A DNA stretch of 64,000 nucleotides from Diphasiastrum complanatum (Eukaryota > Streptophyta > Lycopodiopsida > Lycopodiales > Lycopodiaceae), in assembly GCA_029204225.1 (NCBI GenBank), contig CM055110.1, positions 308,077 through 372,076 on the forward strand. The letters are read 5' to 3'. This document shows positions 22,331 to 33,234 of this stretch, piece after piece; positions within the stretch are counted from its first letter, which is position 1, and each line of letters opens with the position of its first letter. The translations under genes and the position numbers were made by a program. The notes beneath the pieces were generated by a model. It did no database searches. It worked only from the letters and a program-made list of their open reading frames with translations, and had not been told where the DNA came from.

Positions 22331-22400
22331 CCTGGATAGAAACCTAATAATCTATTACAAGACCATTCAAAACCATTTTAAATCAATGCAAAATTAAAAA

Positions 22401-22428
22401 ACACACACACACACTCTCTCTCTCTCTC
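22401..22428. repeat. CA/CT microsatellite
   Basis: (AC)7 followed by (TC)7, at the outer edge of the inverted arm that begins at about 22,439. Confidence 0.9.
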
Positions 22429-22438
22429 CATCTCTTTT

Positions 22439-22860
22439 TATCTTTCACACTCTACAAAAGACAAAGTGAAAGAGAAGGCGCTGGATCGCGTGAATTGGAA
22501 GATTGAAACAGATGTCGGAATCCAACGACCTTCAAACACATCAGAATCCGACGTCTGTGCCCATTCAGGGCCCGAACAAATGTGCCAGATGTCATGGACA
22601 GGCTTTTTGGCTTGTCGACGTGGATGTCAGAATCTGACATGCATCGGATTCCAACGTCCACGTTTGATTACACGTATTTTTTTAAAAAAAATTTGTGACA
22701 GGTCGTATCCATGTGTGCATGTCGGACTCTGATATTCAGATTTTTTACTGGGACGTCAGACCTCGACATGTCGGATTCCGACGGATTATGAAATTTTTGA
22801 GCATACGTCGGATGCGGACGTCGAAATTTGCGTGATATGTTATTGTGAACCATATAGTCT
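22439..22860 (-). repeat. Inverted arm L with repeated TCGGATTCCGA palindromes
   Basis: Aligns over its whole length with the reverse complement of 29,028-29,500 (outer end GCGCTGGATCGCG, inner end ATAACATATCAC). It contains many variants of the palindrome GTCGGA(A/T)TCCGAC, often preceded by GAC or followed by ATG. The paired arms could be long terminal inverted repeats or two unrelated copies of a dispersed repeat. Confidence 0.75.
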
Positions 22861-22869
22861 AAGTAACGC

Positions 22870-24754
22870 TAAGGAATAAAAAAAAGGGCCCAAGGCCTGC
22901 TTATGCATAAAGTAAAGTAAATGTAAATAGACGTGGCGAATGTAATGAGCCAAGTCCATAACTCTCCCTGACACAAAACAAAGACCCAACTGCTAAAAAG
23001 ACATTTGATCAAAAAGAACAAGCCCTAGTGCATCAGCAACCAGAGCAGCATCTGATGTAGAGGAATCAACAAGAGCAGCTAGAGCACGATCCTGATCCGT
23101 AAGTGATGGTGTATGATAAAAGACATCAATAGGCTCTCATGTGGCCTCCCAATGGATCCAAAACTGAATCTGCTGGCAACGTCGACTATGGTGAAGACGA
23201 ATCTGGTGCATGACAACTGGTAAGAAAGGGAATATCTCATGATCAACATTGTGGTGACAAAGGAAACATCTCAGCCGAGTCATCAGAAACCAAGCAAAAT
23301 GGAACAACCAGGAATTCCAAGGAACCAGAAGAAGATCAAGCAGCAACCAGGAGTGCCAAGGTATTCATAATGCCCAAGCTAGTAGAGGATCAACCCAAAA
23401 GATAGGGACATCATACCAAGGTATCCAAAAAGCCCGAGAAGGTAGAGCTGCATCAGCAATGGGAAGCCAATAAGGAAATTGGAAAAGAGATGGAGACTCA
23501 TCACGAATAGCCGCATGATACACGTAACCATGAACCATATGTTCAAGGAGCCCCAAGAAAAGATAGCAGCATCGGAAGACTAGCCCCAAGGAGATCATCC
23601 TGACAAAGGATAGCTAAAATGGGGAATTATGCACCAACATGGTCAAAAGCCCAAGGTATCCATAGGGCCCATGAATGAGAAGTAGCAATGGCATACGATA
23701 CCCTCAAGGCCCATATCACGAGAAGAGCAGCATGTCAAAAGCTCCAGAAGGTCCAAGAAATCAATGCATCATCTAAAAAGACATTATGCATGAAAATAGT
23801 AGCAACAAATCTAGAAATAGTAGAGGCCCCAACTGACAAACTGTAGCCGAAAAACTCATCCAAAAAGGCCTCATATGGACATAGCAATCCATCATAGGAT
23901 ACACCAAAAATGGATGGAGAATCGGATGACCCATCGGAGCTGGCTGCAAGTGTAATCCCAAAGTACACACCAAGCGTACAAGTGAGAAATAGAAGAAATG
24001 CACTGGAACGAGAAACAAGATCTGCAACATCAGTAGCAAGCATCGGAGCAATATCCACATGTAGCTGGGAATGAGTATCAAAGCACATATGAGCAACACT
24101 AAAGTATATGGCGGCAACACCCCAAAAACTATCCAAGAGAGAGAAGGAATTCTCTCAAGGTGCCCTGATGGTCACAGAACACTAGAACAAAATGGAAACT
24201 CAGCATCGGAGACCAAGCGATATGGAACAACCTGAAATGCCAGAGAATCCAAAGATCACCCAGACAAACAGTAGCTAGAATGGAGGCAATAACCCAAGCC
24301 ATCAGGATATGCCAAGCCTAACAATGAGCAACAATCCAAGAAACAGATAGAGAGCCACATGCATAATCATAGATAGGCGATCAATAATATGGAAAAACCA
24401 GCAGCAATCAACAGGCCCAAATGAACACCAAGCTATGTGTAATAACCAGGAATGCCATATATCCATAGCTGAAAATGAAGCAGTAGTGTGAGCGATAGGT
24501 CCCAATGAAAAAGTCATATGTAATAACCAGGAATGCCAAATATCAAGAGGTAAAAAAAAATCAGTCGCATGAACCCAATAGTGTATACCATCGGCATGGA
24601 CTACAGCAAACATCGGCCATAACAGACTCAAGAGATGGAGATATAGAGTCCAATGGATAAGATACTGCACCAAGCACCAAACCAGGAGGGCTATCTGAAG
24701 TATGCGCAAAAACAATAGTAGAAATAGCACCAAGGTATAACACAATTTTCCTAC
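22870..24754. other. Unrecognised degenerate repeat region
   Basis: No known protein is seen. The DNA carries many irregular copies of phrases such as ACCAGGAATGCCA, CCAAGGTATCC and GCATCGGA. The clearest pair, at about 24,430 and 24,520, is about 90 bp apart. Minus-strand frames (up to 147 codons) are rich in W, L, F, H and C, as expected from the repeated phrase, and I do not call them genes. It follows the gypsy gag-protease relic and could be its decayed downstream or LTR part. Confidence 0.45.
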
Positions 24755-27178
24755 TTATAGCCAAGAGGAAGCCCTAAAAGAAAGCTTTCGGTGACTAGGG
24801 CCCAAGTGGGAGGGATAATAGTGTGCCCTCCAAGAAGGCCCCCACTCTCTAGTAATATGTCGAAATGGCCTAATAATGAATAATAAGGCCAAAGGCCAAC
24901 CATATATCCAAGGTCTTCTGATAAGGACGGAGTAGTTGCCCATTCTGACTGGTCGGATTACAATAAAGTTCATGATAAAAGGTATATTTTGGATATACAC
25001 CGTGACTTCTTTCAACTCGCCTACAGACGTCCTCTTTGTCAAGTCGGCTAGCTTGATTTTTCTCTGAGTAGGCTAGATATCAGTAAGTCCAAGCACATGC
25101 GCCATATCTTCTGTCATAATATTGGTGCTTGACTCGGAGTCAATTGATACCTTGAGACAAAGACGTCAATCTCTGGCACTTTCAGGTTTCCAAGGTCAAC
25201 GACAAGAAGGGATATCTCAGGTAGAGAAATCTTCTTTTTTCTCCTTATTTGCGATAGACTCTTCAACTGCTTCCTATAATAGTTGTTGTCTGATAGAAGC
25301 TGCTCAAATGTGATATTTGGCCTCAAGGAGCCAATATCGGAAACAATGTCATATTGCTTCTTTGTCTACAACCTGAAGTCCACAACAACATTGGATAGTT
25401 TTGAACTTAATGGAACTTCATCCGCATCTTCACAAGTGACCTTCTTTTGAGGTGGGTTGGATTTAAGTTCTTCTTCGATTAGAGATTTTGCTTTCTCAAT
25501 AACATCCTTCTTAAACATTTTGGCAACATTTTGGTCATAATCAGAGTCATCCTTCAAGTCTTTTTGGGTAAAAAAGTTGTTCTTCAACTTCTTTGTCGGA
25601 TGCTTCCACTTATTCTTCTGAGTCTTAGCTAACCTCTCTTTCATTGGTTTTGGTGATTTTAAAGTGCTTCGAGTAGAAACTTTGCAAACATCTTCCAAAT
25701 CACTTGGCTAATTGGGTATCAGTAGTCAGCAGAGTGCCTTCATCAAGACATTCAATTTTCTGTACAACTGCATCTTTCTACTTCTTCTTTATCTCTGTTT
25801 CTGGACCTAGAGACTAAACATATTTGTACAGCACCTTCACCTTTTGAGGCTTTGGGCAGTCTGCAGCTAAATGTCCTTCTTCCAGGCAATTTGAACATAA
25901 TGGGACATAGCCGATTGGTCGGCGAGCCCCCGGGCAATCGGGTGAAGAATGGCCTTGTGCGCCACAATTATGACAGTTGCCCACCAGCTTCTTCGGTAGT
26001 AAATTGACTGGTGCATAAACAGTCTTCTGATTTGAGTTCACTACTTGAGCAGGTACAAAGTGCTTTGGTCCAATTTTTGGTTTGGGCTACAACACTAGTG
26101 TAGATGATCCTTGCACATAACGACAATGCTCCTCCGAATATGTTTCATAAACATACTAAACATCTTTGTCTGCACTCTCAACATAGGAAACTTGTTTAAC
26201 TCTACATTCATGGTTAGAGTGACCTGGCGCTCCACATCTGGTACACCAGATATTTGGATCAGAAGAAGGTATTGTCTATCGCTTATCTGATACTTCAAAC
26301 ATCTGTAATTTTAAATCTTGCATTTGGTTTGAGAGATCTGATAAATTCTTCTTCCAAAACTGGTCAGTTTTGGCAGTGGTTCCTTGGAAGATTTGGACTT
26401 CTTTTTAGTCATTTTCTCCTTCTTGTGGTTCTTATCATCTTTGGAAGAATTTGAGCTCTTTGTGTCAGAATCAACACTGGAACTTGATGACTCTGAACTA
26501 TCGGATGAACCCTCTTCAGAGCTTGAATCATCAGATAAAGATGATGAATTCTTCTTTGTCTTCTTGTTGGAAACGATGCAGAACTCGGGTAGAGTAACCA
26601 ATCTCACATAACTAGTCTCTCAGCAGGTCCCAAGTGTTAATGGCTGCACAATCCATTTGGTTGTACCAAATACGGGCTTTTTTTCATAGAAGACCAAGGA
26701 ATATGCATAATTTGTCTACATTTGTTCCCTCGCTATTGGAAACAACAATGGATTCAAACTAGGAGATATAACTATCAACGTCATCTGAAGAAGTTCCCAT
26801 GAAGTAATCATACTTGATTTTTGGACTAGAACTGAATCATGGTTGAGGTGGGTCCATTTCTGGCTCAGGATTGGAATTTGAATTTGGATCATAATCTTAT
26901 TCATGATTAGGATTAGGATCTGGATTACCAACAGTCTCAGGAAGTTTGGGTTCAGGTTATGTTTTGAGTTTATTGAATAAGTTATTGAAATAACCTTCAG
27001 CTTCCTGATAAGTGGCAAATGGTGATGAGCCAAGCTGAAAGGTTTGTAGAAGGCTTTTGAAAAAGTTCTCACAAAGGCTTATGTATCTTTTCAAATGATC
27101 ATCTCTAGAACTGCTTCAGCTGCTTCCTGCAGTTGGTGTTCATCTTTAACTAACAAACATCTAAATCCAACAGATTAG
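24755..27178 (-). pseudogene. Ty3/gypsy-like gag-protease relic with three zinc knuckles
   Basis: Minus strand, broken by stops and shifts. Gag begins near 27,175. It includes a KARIWYNQMD and NTWDLLRD core (about 26,670-26,610), then a Ser/Asp/Lys-rich linker (26,340-26,550). Three CX2CX4HX4C knuckles follow at 26,204-26,246 (WCTRCGAPGH), about 25,935-25,977 (CHNCGAQGH) and about 25,857-25,898 (CSNCLEEGH). A basic region follows (25,370-25,700). Protease-like text IDSESSTNIM (about 25,135), VLIRRPWIYG (about 24,910) shows DSE where DSG is expected. A primer-binding site sits just upstream at 27,182. RT, RNase H and integrase are absent. Confidence 0.75.
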
Positions 27179-27181
27179 CAA

Positions 27182-27199
27182 TCCCCAGCAATGGTGCCA
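27182..27199 (-). promoter_or_regulatory. Probable primer-binding site, tRNA-Asp type
   Basis: Minus strand TGGCACCATTGCTGGGGA differs by only a few bases from TGGCGCCGTTGCCGGGGA, a site widely used by plant gypsy elements. It lies immediately upstream of the gag relic in the right orientation. Confidence 0.7.
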
Positions 27200-28200
27200 A
27201 AAATAAGCATATGTTGTGCTATACTGATCTTAATTGTAAGGATATGTAGTATAAAAGATTGTCGTTCCCCAAAGAGACTGCCTAATGTTGTGATTTTAGA
27301 TGTTTTTAACTCATTTGTTGTTCTTGGATTAAAAGGTGGTTGTCAATGGACATTCAAGAGTATCGATGACCAGTATCACCGGCTAGGATGTGGTTTTCAA
27401 CATATAAAAGTAAAAGATATTGATGCCGACTAATCTCATATCAAACATGTTGCATTTCTGATTAGTGTATCCGACTTATTGGCCAGACCGATCTATTAAT
27501 TTGTGCACCTAATAAAGTTTGTCAAGCAAGCAAGGTTCAGATAAACCAAGGCAGAGAAATGTGCAAATGTCTCAATACAATCCAAATGTAGCCCGACAAT
27601 CTGTCCTCAACAACAGAAAGCGCTCATTCAAAGGACGACTGACTACTGAGTTAAATCGCACAAGTATCTATATGCAAGTATCAGAGTATTGATTCACAAC
27701 AACACAGAGCAAGCTTTAGGATGTGCAAGTCTGGATATATGTCAGTGTAATGTAACATTGATTCCGAATGTTAACATCACAATTAAGTTCCAAGCAATTG
27801 ATTATCCAATCACACATGCAATTAGCTAACTAGTGAGTTTTCAAAGAATCTTAGCAAAGAATTTATGGTTGCTCTATACGACAATTCAAGACTAAGGCAG
27901 TGTCTAACCAAGTTACAATCACAAGCACATCTGACAAGATGAGGCTTACTAGATATAAAAAATAGAAGTACTCAGCAAATAGAAGGCTTATGAAAACCGA
28001 GAGAAGGGAAAACTAGAAGACTCAAACTCTCTCTGTGATCTCCTGAAAAACTCAGTGGTTGTATTGAAGCGTAAGCCAATTTACAAAACATGTTGAAACT
28101 GATACCCAACTGGTATCAATTTTTTTTAAAAAGTATGATACCATGATTGGCTGGTATTAAAAATATTAATACACGCCCAACACTGGAATATACCATTTAG
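27200..28200 (-). mobile_element. Probable decayed 5' LTR of the gag-protease relic
   Basis: By position (directly upstream of the primer-binding site) this stretch should be the LTR. It has no coding sequence. The outer boundary is uncertain and no second LTR copy is visible in the window, so the call is positional. Confidence 0.4.
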
Positions 28201-29027
28201 AGCTAAAATCTCAATGTTCATGGCATATCTACTTAGGACCACAATGGCTAGGATACCTTGTTGGAATATATGGTTCCTAGTCACTCACTATCATACATAT
28301 GAAAACCAAGATGTTTGGGGGTTGTACACCGCACTTGCAACGAATTTCTCTTTTTCAATAAAAGGATTTACCAGTTGTCATAGAGACATGGTTGTACTAA
28401 ATCATTAGAGAGTGGAAAGACAAACATTACATGTAATTGTATGTTGATCACATTGCTTCCATTATTATCATTTATATCCATCAAACATAAGTGATTGGGA
28501 GCCAACACAATCCCTTGCAAGTATATTGAATTTGATTCATTCAAATATTGATTTAAAATTACAATACATATGAAGAGCTACAACTCTTGTTGAGAATTGC
28601 GGAAACTACTGGGCAAATGACTTAGAACACTCTAGAAAACCATTTCGATGAAAATCTAAAGGATGTTTCGGTGAAATCTTCCCATACGATCAGGTATTCC
28701 CTATGTCAATACACCATATTTGAACATCGGGATACTGTTTGGTTCAAAATTGATACATTTACAAAGGATTATATCTATCCAGGAATCACATGTTTGAGTG
28801 AAATCATGAGATTCCCAAAGCCTCTTGTTTTGCCCATTATAGATTATCATCACTCTCGAGATGTTCATGTTCTAATCCTTTTCTAGAGAGTGACGTGTGT
28901 TTTGTATTGTCTTGAGAAAGTGAGAAAAGATCATCATAGGAGAGATATTCCATGCATCACAAATCCATAACTACCTTTGGGGAAGATGATCCATCCAAAC
29001 CCTCCGCTAGGACCTGACATTCCTTAT
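28201..29027. other. Spacer without recognisable gene
   Basis: No family recognised. A 71-codon frame (28,671-28,886, +) has no visible domain. Confidence 0.45.
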
Positions 29028-29500
29028 ACACGATAACATATCACATGGATTCCAACATGCGTGTCTAACGCATTTTCAGAAATTTATAATCCGTTGTAAT
29101 CTAACACGTCAAAATCCGATGTCCAGGCAAAAAATCCCAAAATGGGAGCCCAGTGCTTAGGAAATTGTGGTGGCAACCAATTTTTGAATTGGACGTCGGA
29201 TTTCGACATGTCAAAATTTGTCATCTCGACGTGGATATGGCATGGCATTTTTTTTTTTTAAATTACATGGCATCCGACATGGACATCAGAATTCCTTGTT
29301 CGTCGGATTCTGACATCCACGTCAGCAATCCAAAAGCCTGCTGACGGCGTCTGGCATCTGTGGTTCGAGCTTGAACCAACACGGACGTCGGATTCCGACG
29401 TGTTTTTGGGACGTTGAAATTCATTGTTTGTTTCATTTTTCCAAATTCGCGCGATCCAGCACCTTCTTCCTCACTTGGTTTTGTGTAGGTGGGAGCGATT
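29028..29500 (+). repeat. Inverted arm R with repeated TCGGATTCCGA palindromes
   Basis: Partner of 22,439-22,860 in opposite orientation. Palindrome variants occur, for example, near 29,188 (GTCGGATTTCGAC), 29,304 (GTCGGATTCTGAC) and 29,387 (GTCGGATTCCGAC). Outer edge GCGCGATCCAGC at 29,451. Confidence 0.75.
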
Positions 29501-29849
29501 AAAGATGTCTTTGGAGCGATCATTGCGATTATTGAGATTCTTGAAGATCAGTTCATGCTTTTGATGCATTAGAAAAAATATGGGCCCAAAGAGGGCCCTA
29601 TGAGAAATGCCATGTAGGAGAGAGAAAAATAACTATAAACTAATTATAATATCATTTTCTAACTTCTTTACGCATCTGCCCACACTACTTTCCATGTAAA
29701 TGAATGCACCTTAGTTTAGTCACATCAAACTTCACTGGTGCTTAACCATAGTTAAAAAATAATTTTCAAAATGCTGAAATATTCTCTCCCAATAGTTGGG
29801 AACACTCAAAAATTTGAATTAGGAGTGACATTTCTAAAACAAAGCCTAT

Positions 29850-30120
29850 GCCATCTCTATGTCCATGGTCAAAAACAAGTGTTTAGTGCCATCTCTATCT
29901 CCAGCAAAGTCGTTAGCGCCATCTCCAGCTTTGTTATTGTCACTGTGTTGTTTGTTACTATACTACTATACTGATGACAAAGCTCGCTGGCCTCACAAGG
30001 GGCATGATGCAGGTCTTGGCGTTATCGACATATTTCGCTGCCACATGTCACCATCCTAGGTGGTCACGTGTCATTGACAGGACCGTGCTTGATAGGTCCC
30101 ACTATGCTATGTCCATATAG
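29850..30120 (+). repeat. Dispersed repeat, blocks X and Y
   Basis: Block X (29,850-29,985) matches the reverse complement of 63,867-64,000. Block Y (29,990-30,120) matches 51,824-51,950 in direct orientation, including CACCATCCTAGGTGGTCACG. At 51,788 block Y follows a possible transposon terminus, so Y may be the subterminal region of an element. Confidence 0.7.
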
Positions 30121-30448
30121 TGGTGGGGTTTCTCTCTTTCTATTCACTCAGTTTACTCAGGAGTTGGTGGACAGAGAGCACATGCATGAGCCATGTCAGA
30201 TTATATACTGGAGCTTACTTTGGATTTTTTCATTTCATGAAACAATTTTTCTTGATGATTTTGCAATTCGTCGAGGAGTGCATAGACCTTCTACAGGAGA
30301 ATTTTCAAGAGATCATGCACTAGGGCATTATCTGAAGTTCTTCAAGAATAATGAAATAAGTGTTGCCCATTCAAAGTTTCATCAACATGGTGAGACAATG
30401 ATTATGAAAACTATGAGTTGTTGGATTTATACGAAAGAAGAAAATTGT
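30121..30448 (+). other. Open frame of unknown nature
   Basis: A frame continues from within block Y (30,068) to 30,454, 128 codons, with a polar C-terminal part (FKNNEISVAHSKFHQHGETM). No domain is recognised and the start lies in repeat DNA, so coding potential is uncertain. Confidence 0.25.
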
Positions 30449-31445
30449 TCATGATTCTAAGTTGCAACTTACATTAGAGAAAGTATCGAAAGTAGAGAAG
30501 ATACTGCTGAATTGTACTTTGTAAAAATTTTCATTTAATATACAAAATTGTATTGTGTGTCTATTGCCTATTGGCTTGTATAAATTTGCATGCTTTTTGA
30601 AAGTTTTTATAATCCGTTGATTTTGTATTATTTTGGATTCTTCTATAAAACCATTGGAAAAGTTGCAGTATATAGCTGTTTTTTTGCTAGTCCCACCATG
30701 TTGTTCACTTTTATGAAATACCACTCTTGTTTGCCAATGAGATTTTTCCATTCCTTACGATGACCATATGCCAAGATTTCCACTATTTTTTGCAAAGAAT
30801 GTCGAATGATGCCATAATATGTGCTGCATGTCATAAAAACATAATCTAAATCAGTACCAAAAGTATCTAATTTAATTGTACATATTTGTCTATAGTAGTG
30901 TAACATCGAAATCTTATCATATAATGTGGTATATGATCAACACCCCATGCATTTTGAACTGCATCCACAAATTCATTGATTATTTTCTGTATCATCTGTA
31001 CATCAGTATATGAAAATTTATCTTTTCTCAAGTATTTCAACATTCATATTAATATGATTATCCCTATTGATATTGCGAAGGAATTGCTATACCTGAAATG
31101 CTGCCAACCACCAGATATCATTTTTTATTGAACACTGAAATTGAGGCCTTCTAAGTCTTTTGACTTTGAAAGTGCTCCATTCTTGATCGTGAGACTGACT
31201 CTTTCCATTTTTTGTCCTTTTATAATTTCAGACTCATCTAACTTGAGAACAACTATCAACTTGTTATTGACATTCTCATTTGTAATACCGTAAAAATTTA
31301 TGATGAATTTTAGTAACTGATTAATGTCAATAAATAAATTGTTGGAATTGTTATATACTAGACTTTCTCCTTTTGAGCAATACACTTCATTGATATGAGA
31401 TGGACTACCAACGATTGTCTGCATACCTTTGTTTAACATGTCTCT
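30449..31445 (-). pseudogene. Unrecognised gene, downstream coding blocks
   Basis: Three minus-strand blocks follow one another: 31,445-31,125 (MQTIVGSPSHINEV, LLKFIINFYGI, IVVLKLDESEIIKGQKMERV), about 31,055-30,865 (YTDVQMIQKIINEFVDAVQN) and 30,906-30,643 (TCSTYYGIIRHSLQKIVEIL, EWKNLIGKQEWYFIKV). They have ordinary protein-like composition and appear to be parts of one protein split by introns, stops or shifts. A further frame at 30,449-30,751 is weaker. No family is recognised; the KLDESEI..GQK..R phrase with IKNGAL recalls transposase-like proteins but that is only an impression. Upstream blocks lie at 31,541-31,760 and 38,259-38,801. Confidence 0.45.
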
Positions 31446-31540
31446 TTTTTTAGCAGATGAAATGGTCGTGGGATTGGAAACTTTTTATTACTTACTTATG
31501 CAAATGTATCCTTTATCATCTTAAACATTGTTGCATATGC

Positions 31541-31760
31541 TTATCTACTGATGCTAGAAAATTCACATGCCCCCTGAAGCAATGTAGTGTCTAATATTTT
31601 TCCAACTTCATTCATAATGCTATCAGTAACTGAAGCCTTAATCTTTTTCATTTTGTTATTGTTTAACATTGATTTCATAGATTTAGAAGTCAAGATAGAG
31701 CCTAATGAGTTTCCAATCGAAATCTCATCGGCCAAATGGTCTTCAACAACCAATGCTGAT
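31541..31760 (-). pseudogene. Unrecognised gene, middle exon next to copia 2
   Basis: From the acceptor AG at 31,762-31,761 the frame reads SALVVEDHLADEISIGNSLG, then a Lys-rich helix-like part (KSMLNNNKMKKIKASV) and TTLLQGACEF, stopping at 31,541. Joined to the donor at 38,258 the frame stays open across the junction. A second intron may start at GTAGAT (about 31,552). The copia 2 insertion lies 15 nt upstream of this exon. Confidence 0.5.
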
Positions 31761-31775
31761 CTACATTGCAAACAT

Positions 31776-32637
31776 TGTTGAAAATTGTCACTTCTCACTT
31801 GACATTGGTTCATGTAAATATTGATCAAACATTAGAATATGTTGATGATATGATTTCACACGTGTGGAGCATGTTCCCATGTGTGAAAGGATGTACTTTT
31901 CATGTTTGTATATATCCAAATTGATTTTGTATCATTCTAGTTAGTGTGAACATGAAATGACTAGTTTTTAGTCAAGTTGACTAGTCACCTACAAATTAGC
32001 TTTTCCTTGCATGTGCATGAGTAAATGCTCCCACATGGCAAGTGGATGTTCACATGTGTGTATAGAGTACTAGAAGATAAGAGTTGACCATTTTCCTTAG
32101 ATCCTATTTTGTAGGGAATATTCCTATATTCTAGGAGACTAGCTTTTTGGATTTTAGTCATATTCTAGAAGGTCAACTATTGGATAAGGATCAAGGATGG
32201 ATCAAATGGATAGATATGAGTGATGTGGCACTCTTCACACGTGTGAAGGCCTGCTGGACTGTACCAGACTCATGGATGTACTTGATCCATAAAAGGATCA
32301 TCATTTTGCTAAGAAAATTGATGAGACTTTTGCACTCTACACTTTTGTGAGATTTCTAGTCATTTGTCTTGTGATTTTTATGCATGATTGCTATCTAGTA
32401 TCATTGTACTTGTTGTTTCAGGTGCAGTCCGTACAGTGGACAGTACTCCACACGTGTGAAGCCGCTCTCACTAAAAAATGATGTGTTGATCCATTGCTCT
32501 TGCTTAAATCCAAGTGTAGTGAATCTAGATCAAGATCTAATGTGTAGAACTTGATAGATTCATTGATTAAGCAACCAATAACTCTCTATGATTGTAAAGT
32601 ACAATCATTATTGTCCTAAAAACTGTAAAATTTATCA
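31776..32637 (+). repeat. Copia 2 5' LTR with palindromic G-box motifs
   Basis: Carries CACACGTGTG at 31,857-31,866, 32,236-32,245 (inside the 16-bp perfect palindrome CTTCACACGTGTGAAG, 32,233-32,248) and 32,449-32,458. A possible TATA box TATATAT lies at 31,909-31,915. A short frame (32,147-32,350) is repeated identically in the other LTR and is not a gene. Confidence 0.95.
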
Positions 32638-32649
32638 TGGTATCAGAGC
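32638..32649 (+). promoter_or_regulatory. Copia 2 primer-binding site (initiator tRNA-Met)
   Basis: TGGTATCAGAGC directly after the 5' LTR end. Confidence 0.97.
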
Positions 32650-33234
32650 TAAGTAAGAGAGTGATCATTGAATCATAAATCTTGTAAAGATCATTGGCAA
32701 AATTTGTTTTTTGGCCAATACTAGTGAGGGCGAGTTCTTCTAGAGTGATAGCTTGTAATCATTTGGATCAAAACGACTTGGAGGCTGTGTATGTACTTTT
32801 CACACGTGTGAAACCGTACAGCAACTTTCAATTCAAGTTACTTTGTGTTTTTTGGTCCCAAAATCACAATACTAGTTCATTTTTGGTGCTTTTTGAAGCA
32901 TAGTATTGATCTAGATTCATTCTAACTAATGCCTATGACCAAATAGTGTTTTGGATCATTGAAGCATTTCTTTTTAGAGTCTAAGATCAGATCTAAGAGG
33001 CTGATTTGTTCAGATCCTTAGTTGAAGTGAAATCTCTAAGAAAAGTGTAAAGCAATTTTTTTTTTGTGAGAGTGAAAGCTAGAAATTTTTGGTAAGATCT
33101 TTGAGTATCATTCAAGCTTGTGTGTTAGTTTGATAGAGACAAGCCTATAGGCATTCTAGTAAGCTTTAGGCCACTTCATAGATCTTTTAAAATTCAAAAA
33201 TCTTTGTGATTTTTAAAAGAGCATTCATTCTAAA
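32650..33234 (+). other. Copia 2 untranslated leader
   Basis: About 585 bp between primer-binding site and gag start. It holds a fourth CACACGTGTG (32,801-32,810), within the 16-bp perfect palindrome TTTCACACGTGTGAAA (32,798-32,813). Confidence 0.85.

Noticed and set aside
23735-24745. Long minus-strand open frames (133 and 147 codons) that look membrane-like
   Set aside because: Composition is W/L/F/H-rich because a short DNA phrase is repeated; overlapping frames look alike and no domain is seen.
32147-32350. 67-codon frame repeated identically at 37,600-37,803
   Set aside because: Both lie in the LTRs of copia 2; the identity reflects LTR identity and not a conserved gene.
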